A DNA stretch of 25,434 nt from Oscillospiraceae bacterium (GCA_020025275.1 JAHHSI010000030.1:1-25434), one strand, 5' to 3'. Counted from the stretch's first letter, positions 15,995-23,656 are shown. A program made the numbers and translations. Notes: generated from the letters alone by a model not told the origin.

Positions 15995-16034
15995 AGTAAG
16001 AATAATCGTAGTTTGCAAAAACGAAATGAGTCAT
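15963..16034 (-). CDS. Phe/Tyr-rich leader peptide of the aromatic operon
   Basis: A 23-residue ORF begins MTHFVFANYDYSYF, has Phe at 4, 6 and 14 and Tyr at 9, 11 and 13, and ends in TGA. CAGGAG lies 7 bases before its ATG, so it should be translated. It lies about 38 bases after the predicted transcription start and upstream of a hairpin and a terminator that precede the operon's first enzyme gene. Composition and position fit a regulatory leader peptide that senses charged tRNA-Phe and tRNA-Tyr by ribosome stalling; the peptide itself probably has no other function. The C-terminal part (QHSKGN) contains no aromatic residue. Not confirmed by homology. Confidence 0.8.
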   Translation of the reverse strand: MTHFVFANYDYSYFTMQHSKGNL

Positions 16035-16078
16035 CTGGAATCTCCTGTTGCCTGTTATTGAAATTTTTACCTAAAGCG

Positions 16079-16107
16079 AATATAGCGCATATGAGCACAA
16101 ATGTCAA
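16079..16107 (-). promoter_or_regulatory. sigma-A promoter of the aromatic operon
   Basis: On the minus strand a perfect TTGACA (16107-16102) and TATATT (16084-16079) are separated by 17 bases. Transcription should begin near 16072. Immediately upstream of the -35 box is an inverted repeat CGGTTT-(8)-AAACCG (16108-16127), a possible regulator site. No T-box consensus (AGGGTGGNACCGCG) is present in the leader. Confidence 0.85.
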
Positions 16108-16164
16108 CGGTTTCTGCAAAAAAACCGGCAAGATCTGGGGGGAGTGTTTGCTGCTGGGATACAG

Positions 16165-16192
16165 TTGACTTTGAATTGCGGCATGTTATAAT
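16165..16192 (+). promoter_or_regulatory. sigma-A promoter of glyA
   Basis: TTGACT (16165-16170) and a perfect TATAAT (16187-16192) are separated by 16 bases; TGT before the -10 box gives an extended -10. It diverges from the aromatic operon promoter, with 57 bases between the two -35 boxes. The 75-nt leader can form a CCGCAAAAG/CTTCTGCGG stem (about 16213-16252). Confidence 0.8.
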
Positions 16193-16273
16193 GGAGAACA
16201 AGTATAAAAATGCCGCAAAAGGGAGATAGATGAGACGAGAACGCTTCTGCGGTGAGGAAAGGACAAAACCATT

Positions 16274-17524
16274 ATGGCAAATATCTTAGAACAATCCATG
16301 CAGTATTTGGAGACCTGTGACCGGGAAATTGCCGGATTGCTGCAGTGTGAATATGCCAGACAGAGAGAGACGATCGAGCTGATCGCCTCCGAGAATGTGG
16401 CGTCGGAGGCCGTCATTACGGCCATGGGCTCCGTGCTGACGAATAAGTACGCCGAGGGGTATCCCGGCCGGCGTTACTACGGCGGCTGCCAGTTTGTGGA
16501 CGAGGTGGAGCAGCTGGCCATCCAGCGGGCCAAGGCGCTGTTCGGCGCAGAGTATGTCAATGTGCAGCCCCACTCCGGGGCACAGGCCAATCTGGAGGTT
16601 TATGCGGCCCTGCTGCAGCCCGGCGATACGATGCTGGGCATGGACCTTGCCAACGGCGGCCACCTGACGCACGGGGCCAAGGTGAATCTGTCCGGCAAGC
16701 TCTACAACTGCGTCAGCTACGGAGTCGATCCGGCCACCGGCTGCCTTGACTATGACATGGTGGAGGATCTGGTGAAGCAGCACCAGCCCAAGCTGGTGGT
16801 GGCCGGCGCCTCCGCCTATCCACGGAAAATCGATTTTGCGGCCTTTGCCGAGATTGCCCATCGTTACGGGGCGCTGCTGATGGTGGACATGGCCCATATT
16901 GCGGGCCTTGTGGCCGGCGGACAGCATATGAATCCGGTGCCCTATGCCGACGTGGTGACCACCACCACCCACAAGACGCTGCGCGGGCCCCGGGGCGGCA
17001 TGATCCTGGCCAAGGAGGAGTTTGCCAAGAAACTCAACAGTGCCGTGTTCCCCGGCGCACAGGGAGGCCCGTTGATGCACGTCATCGCCGGAAAGGCCGT
17101 GTGCCTGAAGGAGGCGGCTTCGCCCGCCTTTGCACAGTATGCCGCCGATGTGGTGGCCAATGCGGCCGCCTTGGCCGAGAGTCTACGCAGCCACGGCTTT
17201 GACATGGTCTCCGGCGGTACGGACAACCATCTGATGCTGGTGGATCTGCGCAGGAAGCACATCACCGGAAAGGAACTGCAGGAGAAGCTGGACAGCGTCC
17301 ACATCACCCTCAATAAGAATGCGATCCCCAATGATCCGGAGAAGCCCGGCGTCACCAGCGGTGTGCGGATCGGCACCCCGGTGGTCACCACACGCGGCAT
17401 GGGACCGGAGGACATGGAGCAGATCGTGCAGTGCATCGACTGGGCCGTGGAGGACTGTGACAAAAACCGCGGCAAGATCCTGGAACAGGTAGAGGCGCTG
17501 GTGGAGAAGTATCCGCTGTATTGA
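16274..17524 (+). CDS. glyA: serine hydroxymethyltransferase
   Basis: A 416-residue PLP enzyme interconverting serine and glycine while loading tetrahydrofolate with a one-carbon unit. The PLP lysine is K234 in VVTTTTHKTLRGPRGG, the family signature. Other conserved parts are ELIASENVAS (35-44), NKYAEGYPGRRYYGG (57-71), QPHSGAQAN (98-106) and VDMAHIAGLVAGG. The length matches bacterial GlyA (about 417). The ribosome binding site GAGGAAAGGA is somewhat distant (about 10 bases). It is monocistronic between its own promoter and terminator. Adjacency to the aromatic operon may be incidental. Confidence 0.97.
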   Translation: MANILEQSMQYLETCDREIAGLLQCEYARQRETIELIASENVASEAVITAMGSVLTNKYAEGYPGRRYYGGCQFVDEVEQLAIQRAKALFGAEYVNVQPHSGAQANLEVYAALLQPGDTMLGMDLANGGHLTHGAKVNLSGKLYNCVSYGVDPATGCLDYDMVEDLVKQHQPKLVVAGASAYPRKIDFAAFAEIAHRYGALLMVDMAHIAGLVAGGQHMNPVPYADVVTTTTHKTLRGPRGGMILAKEEFAKKLNSAVFPGAQGGPLMHVIAGKAVCLKEAASPAFAQYAADVVANAAALAESLRSHGFDMVSGGTDNHLMLVDLRRKHITGKELQEKLDSVHITLNKNAIPNDPEKPGVTSGVRIGTPVVTTRGMGPEDMEQIVQCIDWAVEDCDKNRGKILEQVEALVEKYPLY

Positions 17525-17530
17525 TCGGTG

Positions 17531-17562
17531 AAAAGCCGCAGGCCATGGTCTGCGGCTTTTTC
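17531..17562 (+). terminator. intrinsic terminator of glyA
   Basis: An 11-bp perfect stem AAAAGCCGCAG / CTGCGGCTTTT with an 8-base loop and a five-T run, 7 bases after the glyA stop. Confidence 0.9.
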
Positions 17563-17591
17563 TTGCCCTTTGGAGGGCGGCGTGATAAAAT
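17563..17591 (+). promoter_or_regulatory. predicted promoter of the short-chain dehydrogenase
   Basis: TTGCCC (17563-17568) and TAAAAT (17586-17591), 17 bases apart, with TGA before the -10 box (extended -10). The -35 box starts right at the end of the glyA terminator. Confidence 0.6.
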
Positions 17592-17621
17592 AATGAAAAA
17601 TAAGCGAAAGGCGGCAAAAGG

Positions 17622-18398
17622 ATGAAAAAAATTGCAGTAGTTACCGGTGCGTCCAGCGGCATGGGCAAGCGCTTTGCTGAGACGCTGACCAAGTGGGGCA
17701 GCAGCTTTGACGAGGTGTGGGTCATTGCCCGGCGTGCCGATCGACTGGAGGAATTGAAGGAGATCCTGCCCTTTCCTGTCCGGACGTTGGCGTTGGATCT
17801 TACCAACCGAGCCAGCTTTGCTGTTTATGAGGACTTGCTGAAAGAGGAGACGCCCTGCGTGGAACTGCTGATCAATGCCAGCGGGTACGGGAAGTTCAGC
17901 GCTTCGGTGGACACCCCCCTCCATGTGAATCTCAATATGGTCGACCTCAACTGTCAGGCCGTGATGGCCATGTGTCAGATGACCGTGCCGTATATGCCCA
18001 ATGGCGGACACATCATCAATATCGCCTCGGTGGCGGCCTTCCAGCCCATCCCCTATATCAATGTCTATGCCGCCAGCAAGGCCTTTGTCCTCAGCTATAG
18101 CCGGGCACTGAACCGGGAGCTGCAGGAGCGCGGTATCGGCGTGACCGCCGTGTGCCCCTTCTGGACCAAGACGGAGTTCTTTGACCGTGCAGTAGCCCCG
18201 GGAGAGGAGCCTGTGGTCAAAACGTATCTGGCCATGTATGAGCCGGATCAGATCGTCTCCCGAGCGTGGCGGGATGCCAAACGTGGACGGGATGTGAGTA
18301 CGTTCGGGTTCGTGGCCCGGGCGCAGGCGGGGCTTGTGAAGGCGCTGCCGCACGCACGGGTGATGGACGTGTGGATGCGCCAGCAAAAGCTGAAGTAA
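17622..18398 (+). CDS. short-chain dehydrogenase/reductase
   Basis: A 258-residue classical SDR. The nucleotide loop TGASSGMG is at 8-15, NASG at 85-88, and the catalytic triad S136 (NIASVAA), Y149 and K153 (YAASK) is complete. R37/R38 after the second strand suggest NADP(H). The region after the triad (CPFWTKTEF) resembles the DltE/YdfG-like SDR group, but the substrate cannot be inferred. The length is typical. The next gene starts 16 bases downstream, so a two-gene operon with the small membrane protein is likely. Confidence 0.9.
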   Translation: MKKIAVVTGASSGMGKRFAETLTKWGSSFDEVWVIARRADRLEELKEILPFPVRTLALDLTNRASFAVYEDLLKEETPCVELLINASGYGKFSASVDTPLHVNLNMVDLNCQAVMAMCQMTVPYMPNGGHIINIASVAAFQPIPYINVYAASKAFVLSYSRALNRELQERGIGVTAVCPFWTKTEFFDRAVAPGEEPVVKTYLAMYEPDQIVSRAWRDAKRGRDVSTFGFVARAQAGLVKALPHARVMDVWMRQQKLK

Positions 18399-18414
18399 AC
18401 GTGGGGAGTCTTCT

Positions 18415-18612
18415 ATGGGGAAAACCATTTTGAAATCGCTGGGTTTTGGCCTTCTGGCATCTCTTGGTGCCATGCTGTTCGCCGAAATGGCCGGCGCCAT
18501 TTTCAGCGGATTATCCTGGGGCGTGGCGGCGGTACTGGGCGGAATCCTGTATCTTTGCCTTCTGCTGGTGCCCTGCACAGGCTTGATCCTGCATCGGATG
18601 GACAAGAAGTAG
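18415..18612 (+). CDS. small two-helix membrane protein of unknown function
   Basis: A 65-residue protein I do not recognise. Two hydrophobic segments (about 8-33 and 36-59) separated by a short SGLSWG turn predict two membrane spans; the first is rich in small residues (GLLASLGAM, EMAGAIF). The ends are basic (K3, K7 and HRMDKK). It starts 16 bases after the short-chain dehydrogenase, with GGGG/GGAG-like sequence before the ATG, and ends before a terminator. Codon use looks like the neighbours. It could be a helper or anchor for the dehydrogenase, but that is only context. Confidence 0.75.
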   Translation: MGKTILKSLGFGLLASLGAMLFAEMAGAIFSGLSWGVAAVLGGILYLCLLLVPCTGLILHRMDKK

Positions 18613-18631
18613 AATGAACCAATCAGAAAAG

Positions 18632-18674
18632 AAAAATCCCACCGCAGACGTTGGTTCTGCGGCGGGATTTTTTT
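18632..18674. terminator. bidirectional intrinsic terminator
   Basis: AAAAATCCC-A-CCGCAG pairs with CTGCGG-C-GGGATTTTT (one A-C mismatch) around a 9-base loop, flanked by A on the left and seven T on the right. It separates the convergent small-membrane-protein and thrB transcripts and can serve both. Confidence 0.87.
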
Positions 18675-18680
18675 ATGTGG

Positions 18681-19562
18681 TTACGAGAGGGTGACCTGTA
18701 CGCCCGTGTGGTCCACCGGCAGCGGCAGCTGTGTCCAACGCTGCGGCAGCTCATGGAGATGCCGGGCGAGAGCGGCGTCAAATCCGTCCTCCATGGATAG
18801 ACACAGCAGCGTGGGGCCGGCGCCGGAGATGCAAAAGGCCAGCGCTCCGCAGTCCAGAGCCAGTGCCCGCACCTGCTCGTAGCCGGGGATCAGCGAGCGG
18901 CGGTAGGGCTGGTGGAGGCGGTCGTCGAGAGAGACCCGCAGGAGCTCTTTGTCCCCCTGCTCCAGTGCCTTCAGCAGCACTGCGGCCCGTGAGACGTTGA
19001 AAACGGCATCCCCGTAGGGGACTTCTTTGGGCAGAACACGGCGGGCCGCATGGGTGCTCAGCTCAAAATCCGGGATCAAGGCCGTAAAATGCAGTCCGGG
19101 GTGGACGTCGTAGCGGGCGGCAAAGGGCCGTCCATCCTCCACAAAGGAGGCGACCAAGCCGCCCAGCAGAGCCGGAGCCAGATTGTCCGGGTGCCCCTCA
19201 ATGGCGTTGCAGATCCCCAGCAGCTCCAGCGGGGAATAGGGGCTGCCGTGGAGCGCATTGGCGGCCGCAGCACCGGCGGCGATGAGGGAGGCGGAGGAGC
19301 CCAGACCACGGCAGATGGGGATCTGGGTGTCCATGGTGATGTCGAGTCCCGGCATGGGGAGACCCAGGGCCTCCATGACACGGCGGTAGGCGACCACGCT
19401 GAGATTGTCTGCATTGCAGTAGGCCGCCTCGCAGCCGGAAAAGCGCAGATCGCCGTCGGTTTCCGAAAAAGTCAAGGTGTTATACAGCGACAGAGCGCAT
19501 CCAAAGGTATCAAAGCCGGGACCGAGATTGGCGGTGGTGGCAGGGACACGGACCGTTACCAC
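18681..19562 (-). CDS. thrB: homoserine kinase
   Basis: A 293-residue GHMP-family kinase phosphorylating homoserine for threonine synthesis. The N-terminal PATTANLGPGFD (7-18) and the ATP-binding PICRGLGSSASLI (82-94) are diagnostic, and the third GHMP motif reads SGAGPTLLCL near the C terminus. The length fits ThrB (about 300). The start is GTG at 19562 with GAGGTG just upstream, overlapping the thrC end by 7 bases, so translation is probably coupled. The order thrC-thrB without hom means that homoserine dehydrogenase is encoded elsewhere. Confidence 0.95.
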   Translation of the reverse strand: MVTVRVPATTANLGPGFDTFGCALSLYNTLTFSETDGDLRFSGCEAAYCNADNLSVVAYRRVMEALGLPMPGLDITMDTQIPICRGLGSSASLIAAGAAAANALHGSPYSPLELLGICNAIEGHPDNLAPALLGGLVASFVEDGRPFAARYDVHPGLHFTALIPDFELSTHAARRVLPKEVPYGDAVFNVSRAAVLLKALEQGDKELLRVSLDDRLHQPYRRSLIPGYEQVRALALDCGALAFCISGAGPTLLCLSMEDGFDAALARHLHELPQRWTQLPLPVDHTGVQVTLS

Positions 19563-21031
19563 TGCACCTCACCTACTTTCTTCAGGACATAGTCCAGCAT
19601 CTCTTCCCGGGCGATCACATCCCGGTGCAGGACCGGACGATCTGCCAGTGCGGCCAGATTTTCCGGGATCTTGACGCCGGTGCACCGGTGCAGCTGCTCC
19701 ATCAGGGCAAAGGCATCGTTACAGGGTGCTTCCCCCAGTGCGGAGAGGACCGCAGCGGGGAATTTATAGGGCGATGCGGTGGAGAGAACCACCACCGGAG
19801 CGTCATCGGTGCGCTGCGCCATGAAGCGATCCGCCACAGCCCAAGCCACGGCGGTATGGGGGTCCAGCAGATAGCCGGACTCGTTCCACACACGGCCAAT
19901 TACGGCGGCCGCTTCGGCATCGGTGCAGCTGCCGCAGCCGAACTCCGCCTTCAGTTTTTGCAGGATCGTATCGCTTACCTGATAATGCCCGTCCCGGTTG
20001 AGCTGCTTCATCAGGGAGCTGACATAGGCGTTGTCACAGCCGGAGAGCAGATACAAAAGACGCTCGAGATTACTGGAAACCAGAATGTCCATGGAGGGGG
20101 ACGTGGTTTTGTGGAAGGGCCGGCGCTTATCGTAGCATCCGGTGGTCAGAAAATCGGTGAGCACATCGTTGGCATTAGAGGCGCAGATGAGCCGCCCCAC
20201 AGGCAGTCCCAGCAGCTTGGCAAAATAGCCGGCCAGTATATCCCCGAAGTTGCCGGTGGGGACAACGAAGTGAACCGGCTGGCCCGGCCGGATGCGTCCG
20301 GAGTGGACCAGATCGGCGTAGGCTTTGAAATAGTAAGCAATTTGCGGTGCCAGACGGCCAATATTGATGGAGTTGGCGGAGGACAGGCGCACATGGCCCA
20401 GATCCCGATGGGCACAGGCGGCAAAGATCTCCTTCACGCCGGTTTGTGCATCGTCGAAATTGCCACGGACGGCACAGACACACACGTTGCTGCCCTGCTG
20501 TGTAGTCATCTGCGCCTGTTGGATGGGTGAGACACCATTATAGGGATAAAAGACGATGATGCGGGTACCGGGAACATCACGAAAGCCCTCCAGTGCCGCC
20601 TTTCCCGTGTCACCGGAGGTAGCGGTGAGGATCACGATCTCGTCCTCCGATCCCTCGGCATCCCGGGAGGCGGTCATCAGACGGGGCAGCAGACTGAGGG
20701 CCACATCTTTGAAGGCGCTGGTGGGGCCGTGGAAGAGCTCCAGCACATAGCGGTCGGCCACCGGGACCACCGGGGTCAGGTCGGGTGCGGAGAACTTGCC
20801 CGCATACCCCTTGTGCACCAGAGTGCTCATATCGGGTACTTCTGGCAGCAGAGCGGCCAGAATGGCGGCAGATAGATCCATGGGCTCCAGCTCCAACACG
20901 GAGCGCCAATCGAAATTCAATTCACTGAGGTCATCGAGAATATAAAGACCGCCGTCCGGAGCGATCCCGTTGAGAACGGCACCAGTCGAAGAGGCCTGCA
21001 GACGGTGGTCACGGGTACTTTGATACATCAT
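19556..21031 (-). CDS. thrC: threonine synthase
   Basis: A 491-residue PLP enzyme converting O-phosphohomoserine to threonine. The N-terminal YQSTRDHR...APDGGLYI is typical of the long (E. coli/yeast-like) ThrC class; the PLP lysine is K108 in HGPTSAFKDVAL, and the phosphate-binding TSGDTGKAALEGF follows. The frame is open 14 codons further up, but GGGAG sits 9 bases before the first of two adjacent ATGs (21031), which I take as the start. It is the first gene of the thrC-thrB unit, divergent from lysC with promoters that interleave. Confidence 0.94.
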   Translation of the reverse strand: MMYQSTRDHRLQASSTGAVLNGIAPDGGLYILDDLSELNFDWRSVLELEPMDLSAAILAALLPEVPDMSTLVHKGYAGKFSAPDLTPVVPVADRYVLELFHGPTSAFKDVALSLLPRLMTASRDAEGSEDEIVILTATSGDTGKAALEGFRDVPGTRIIVFYPYNGVSPIQQAQMTTQQGSNVCVCAVRGNFDDAQTGVKEIFAACAHRDLGHVRLSSANSINIGRLAPQIAYYFKAYADLVHSGRIRPGQPVHFVVPTGNFGDILAGYFAKLLGLPVGRLICASNANDVLTDFLTTGCYDKRRPFHKTTSPSMDILVSSNLERLLYLLSGCDNAYVSSLMKQLNRDGHYQVSDTILQKLKAEFGCGSCTDAEAAAVIGRVWNESGYLLDPHTAVAWAVADRFMAQRTDDAPVVVLSTASPYKFPAAVLSALGEAPCNDAFALMEQLHRCTGVKIPENLAALADRPVLHRDVIAREEMLDYVLKKVGEVQW

Positions 21032-21054
21032 ACAACTTTGCTCCCATCTTGTTC

Positions 21055-21083
21055 TTGCATTTTGCATAAACATATGATACTAT
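21055..21083 (+). promoter_or_regulatory. predicted promoter of lysC-asd
   Basis: TTGCAT (21055-21060) and TACTAT (21078-21083), 17 bases apart. Its -10 box overlaps the -10 box of the divergent thrC promoter (21079-21074). The resulting leader of about 130 nt to lysC is GC-rich and foldable but matches no lysine riboswitch or T-box motif that I can recognise. Confidence 0.55.
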
Positions 21084-21102
21084 GTCTCCAAAGAAAAAGC
21101 AA
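21074..21102 (-). promoter_or_regulatory. predicted promoter of thrC-thrB
   Basis: On the minus strand TTGCTT (21102-21097) and TATCAT (21079-21074), 17 bases apart. The short leader (about 36 nt) has no attenuator. The -10 box overlaps that of the opposing lysC promoter, so the two should compete for polymerase. Confidence 0.55.
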
Positions 21103-21219
21103 GTGTTTTTCTGGCGGGGACGCACGGAGGGGGGCTGAAACGCTGCCGAACTGGCGGAACAGCAGTGGGAAACATGGCCCGTCTGCGATGCGTTCTCCCC
21201 AGACGAAAGGGGTAAAAAT

Positions 21220-22536
21220 ATGTTGAAAGTGGTGAAATTCGGCGGTTCCTCCATGGCAGATGCTGTGCAGTTTGCAAAAGTAAAGGCCATTGTGGAGGAA
21301 GATCCTGCACGGCGGGTCGTGGTTGTGTCTGCGGCAGGAAAACGGTACAAGGAGGATCATAAGATCACCGATCTATTGTATTTGTGTCACGCACACCTTC
21401 AGTATGGTGTGGCGTGTGACGGGATTTTTGACATGATCCGGCAGCGTTATTTGGACATTCGGGACGATTTGGGGCTGGCCACCGATCTGAAGCAAGACTT
21501 TGCTGCACTGCGGAAAAGCATGGATGCTGGCATCTCCAAGGAGGAACTGGTGTCCCGGGGGGAATATTTTTCCGCACGGCTGATGGCCGACTATCTGGGG
21601 TACGATTTTCTCGATGCCGAGTTGTGGCTGAAATTCAGACTGGACGGCACCGTGGATCAGGAGGCTACGTATGAGGCGCTGCGGCGGGTGGCTGCCGACC
21701 GGTGTGTGGTGATCCCCGGTTTTTACGGCGCCATGCCTGACGGGAGCATCAAGACCTTCACCCGCGGCGGCAGCGACATCACCGGCGCTCTGGCCGCGGC
21801 GGCCCTGGAGGCCGACATCTATGAAAACTGGACGGACGTGTCCGGCTTTTTGATGGCAGATCCCAAGATCGTTCCGGATCCGCAGCCCATCGAGCGCATC
21901 ACCTATGCCGAGCTGCGCCAGCTGAGCTATATCGGTGCGCAGGTGCTCCACGAGGGGACCATCTTCCCCGTGCGGGAGAAAAACATCGCCATGAATATCC
22001 GCAACACCAATCAGCCCGACCACCCCGGCACCCTGATCCGGGAGTCTTTTGATGAGCAGGAGGCGCCGGACAACCGCTTCATTACCGGGATTGCAGGGCG
22101 GAAAAATTTCACGGTCATCTCCCTGACAAAGAGCGGTATGTCCTCGGAGGTGGGGACGCTGCGGAAAATGCTGGGCGTTCTGGAGAAATACAACGTTCCG
22201 GTGGAGTATCTGCCGTCCGGCATCGACTGTGTATCGCTGGTGGTGGCATCGGACAAGGTGGCCGCCTGCATCTATCAGATGATGGGGGATCTGGAGAAGG
22301 AGATCAAGCCGGACAAGCTGCACGTTCTGGAGAATATGGCCATTGTGGCCGCAGTGGGCCGAAAGATGGCCTTCAAGCCCGGCAGCTCCGGTAAGATTTT
22401 TGCCCGTCTCGGTGAGAGCGGGATCAATATTCGCATGATCACCCAGGGGCCGGAGGAACTGAACGTGATCGTCGGCGTGGACAACAAGGACTTTGCCAAC
22501 ACCATCCGTGTGTTGTATGACAGTTTTGTAAAGTAA
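21220..22536 (+). CDS. lysC: aspartate kinase
   Basis: A 438-residue monofunctional aspartokinase making aspartyl phosphate, the entry to lysine, threonine and methionine. The kinase domain has KFGGSS (6-11), SRGEYFSA (112-119) and TRGGSDITG (181-189). Two C-terminal ACT domains (about 293-355 and 372-435, the latter with GINIRMITQG) indicate allosteric feedback by an end-product amino acid. There is no fused homoserine dehydrogenase. AAAGGGG lies 6-7 bases before the ATG. The frame ends 13 bases before asd, forming a clear operon. Which amino acid inhibits it cannot be read; the length and layout fit the lysine-sensitive class. Confidence 0.93.
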   Translation: MLKVVKFGGSSMADAVQFAKVKAIVEEDPARRVVVVSAAGKRYKEDHKITDLLYLCHAHLQYGVACDGIFDMIRQRYLDIRDDLGLATDLKQDFAALRKSMDAGISKEELVSRGEYFSARLMADYLGYDFLDAELWLKFRLDGTVDQEATYEALRRVAADRCVVIPGFYGAMPDGSIKTFTRGGSDITGALAAAALEADIYENWTDVSGFLMADPKIVPDPQPIERITYAELRQLSYIGAQVLHEGTIFPVREKNIAMNIRNTNQPDHPGTLIRESFDEQEAPDNRFITGIAGRKNFTVISLTKSGMSSEVGTLRKMLGVLEKYNVPVEYLPSGIDCVSLVVASDKVAACIYQMMGDLEKEIKPDKLHVLENMAIVAAVGRKMAFKPGSSGKIFARLGESGINIRMITQGPEELNVIVGVDNKDFANTIRVLYDSFVK

Positions 22537-22549
22537 AGGAGAAAGTGCA

Positions 22550-23542
22550 ATGAAAATCGGTATTCTGGGGGCCACCGGTGCGGTGGGCCGTGAAATGATG
22601 AAGATTCTGGAAGAGCGCAAGTTTCCGGCTGATGAGCTGCGTCTGCTGGCAAGCCCTCGTTCCGTAGGGCAGAAAATGGTGTGGCGGGGCGAGACCTTGG
22701 AGGTGCAGCTGGCCTGTGAGGAGGCCTTTCAGGGGCTCGACATCGTGTTGGGCGCTGCGGAAAACGATATTGCAGAGCGCTTTGCGCCCGCTATTGTTAA
22801 GGCCGGGGCCGTCTTTGTGGACAACTCCAGTGCGTTCCGGATGCATCCCGACGTGCCGCTGGTGGTGCCGGAGATCAATCCGGAGGATGTCAGAAACCAC
22901 AAGGGCGTCATCGCCAATCCCAACTGCACTACCATCATCTCGCTGGTGGCGGTCAATGCACTGAATGCGGATAGCCCCATTGAAACCATGGTGGCCTCCA
23001 GTTATCAGGCCACGTCCGGCGCCGGTGCGGCCGGACCGGTGGAGTTGATGGAGCAGGTGGACGCCATCCGGCAGGGGAAGTGCGCAGAGCCCAAGGTGTT
23101 TCAGCACCAGATCGCCTTCAATGTCATTCCTCAGATCGGTGGAGAGGCCTTTGCCGGCTACACCTCCGAGGAGATGAAACTGCAAAATGAGGGCCGCCGC
23201 ATCATGCATCTGCCGCAGCTGCGGGTCAGCTGCACCTGCGTCCGGGTACCGGTGGTCCGCAGCCACAGCGTGTCCATTTTGGTGCGGACCGAGGAGAAGA
23301 TCAGCGTGGAACGGGCCCGGGAGCTGATCGCACAGGCACCCGGCTGCCGTCTGGTGGACGATCTGGACAACAAAGCCTATCCCATGCCGCTGGATACCAG
23401 CGATCAGGACCTTGTCTTTGTGGGCCGCATCCGGGAGGATCTGACGGCGGACAACGGGCTGAACCTCTGGTGCTGCGGCGATCAGGTGCGCAAGGGTGCT
23501 GCCACCAACGCAGTACAGATTGCAGAACTGCTGGTCAAGTAA
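22550..23542 (+). CDS. asd: aspartate-semialdehyde dehydrogenase
   Basis: A 330-residue NADP-dependent enzyme reducing aspartyl phosphate to aspartate semialdehyde, following LysC. The N-terminal dinucleotide loop is GATGAVGREM (7-16); the nucleophile is C126 in NPNCTT; Q153 in SYQATSGAG and H239 in RVPVVRSHS complete the active site. The length is typical of the Gram-positive class. GGAGA lies upstream of the ATG in the 13-base gap after lysC. A strong terminator follows 13 bases after the stop. Confidence 0.96.
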   Translation: MKIGILGATGAVGREMMKILEERKFPADELRLLASPRSVGQKMVWRGETLEVQLACEEAFQGLDIVLGAAENDIAERFAPAIVKAGAVFVDNSSAFRMHPDVPLVVPEINPEDVRNHKGVIANPNCTTIISLVAVNALNADSPIETMVASSYQATSGAGAAGPVELMEQVDAIRQGKCAEPKVFQHQIAFNVIPQIGGEAFAGYTSEEMKLQNEGRRIMHLPQLRVSCTCVRVPVVRSHSVSILVRTEEKISVERARELIAQAPGCRLVDDLDNKAYPMPLDTSDQDLVFVGRIREDLTADNGLNLWCCGDQVRKGAATNAVQIAELLVK

Positions 23543-23554
23543 GGGCGCTATGAG

Positions 23555-23593
23555 AAAAAGGTGGGAACCCCTTGGAGGGTTCCCACCTTTTTT
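23555..23593. terminator. intrinsic terminator after asd, bidirectional
   Basis: A 16-bp stem AAAAAGGTGGGAACCC / GGGTTCCCACCTTTTT with a 6-base loop, flanked by A and T runs. It can also end the convergent HTH-protein transcript. Confidence 0.92.
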
Positions 23594-23656
23594 GGTGAGC
23601 AGATGAGCGAGAGCCGATGGCGGTGGACACCGGAGAAAAGGCTTTGCCGCCGGCAC

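Noticed and set aside
15860..16018. 53-codon N-terminal extension of DAHP synthase
   Set aside because: It would run across the attenuator terminator and lacks a ribosome binding site; the ATG at 15859 has a strong one and matches the family's N terminus.
15860..16078. T-box riboswitch before the aromatic operon
   Set aside because: The T-box consensus AGGGTGGNACCGCG and specifier-loop layout are not present; the signals fit a leader-peptide attenuator instead.
21174..21215. 13-codon ORF in the lysC leader ending just before the ATG
   Set aside because: Weak ribosome binding site, no enrichment in Lys, Thr or Met codons, and no terminator structure to control.
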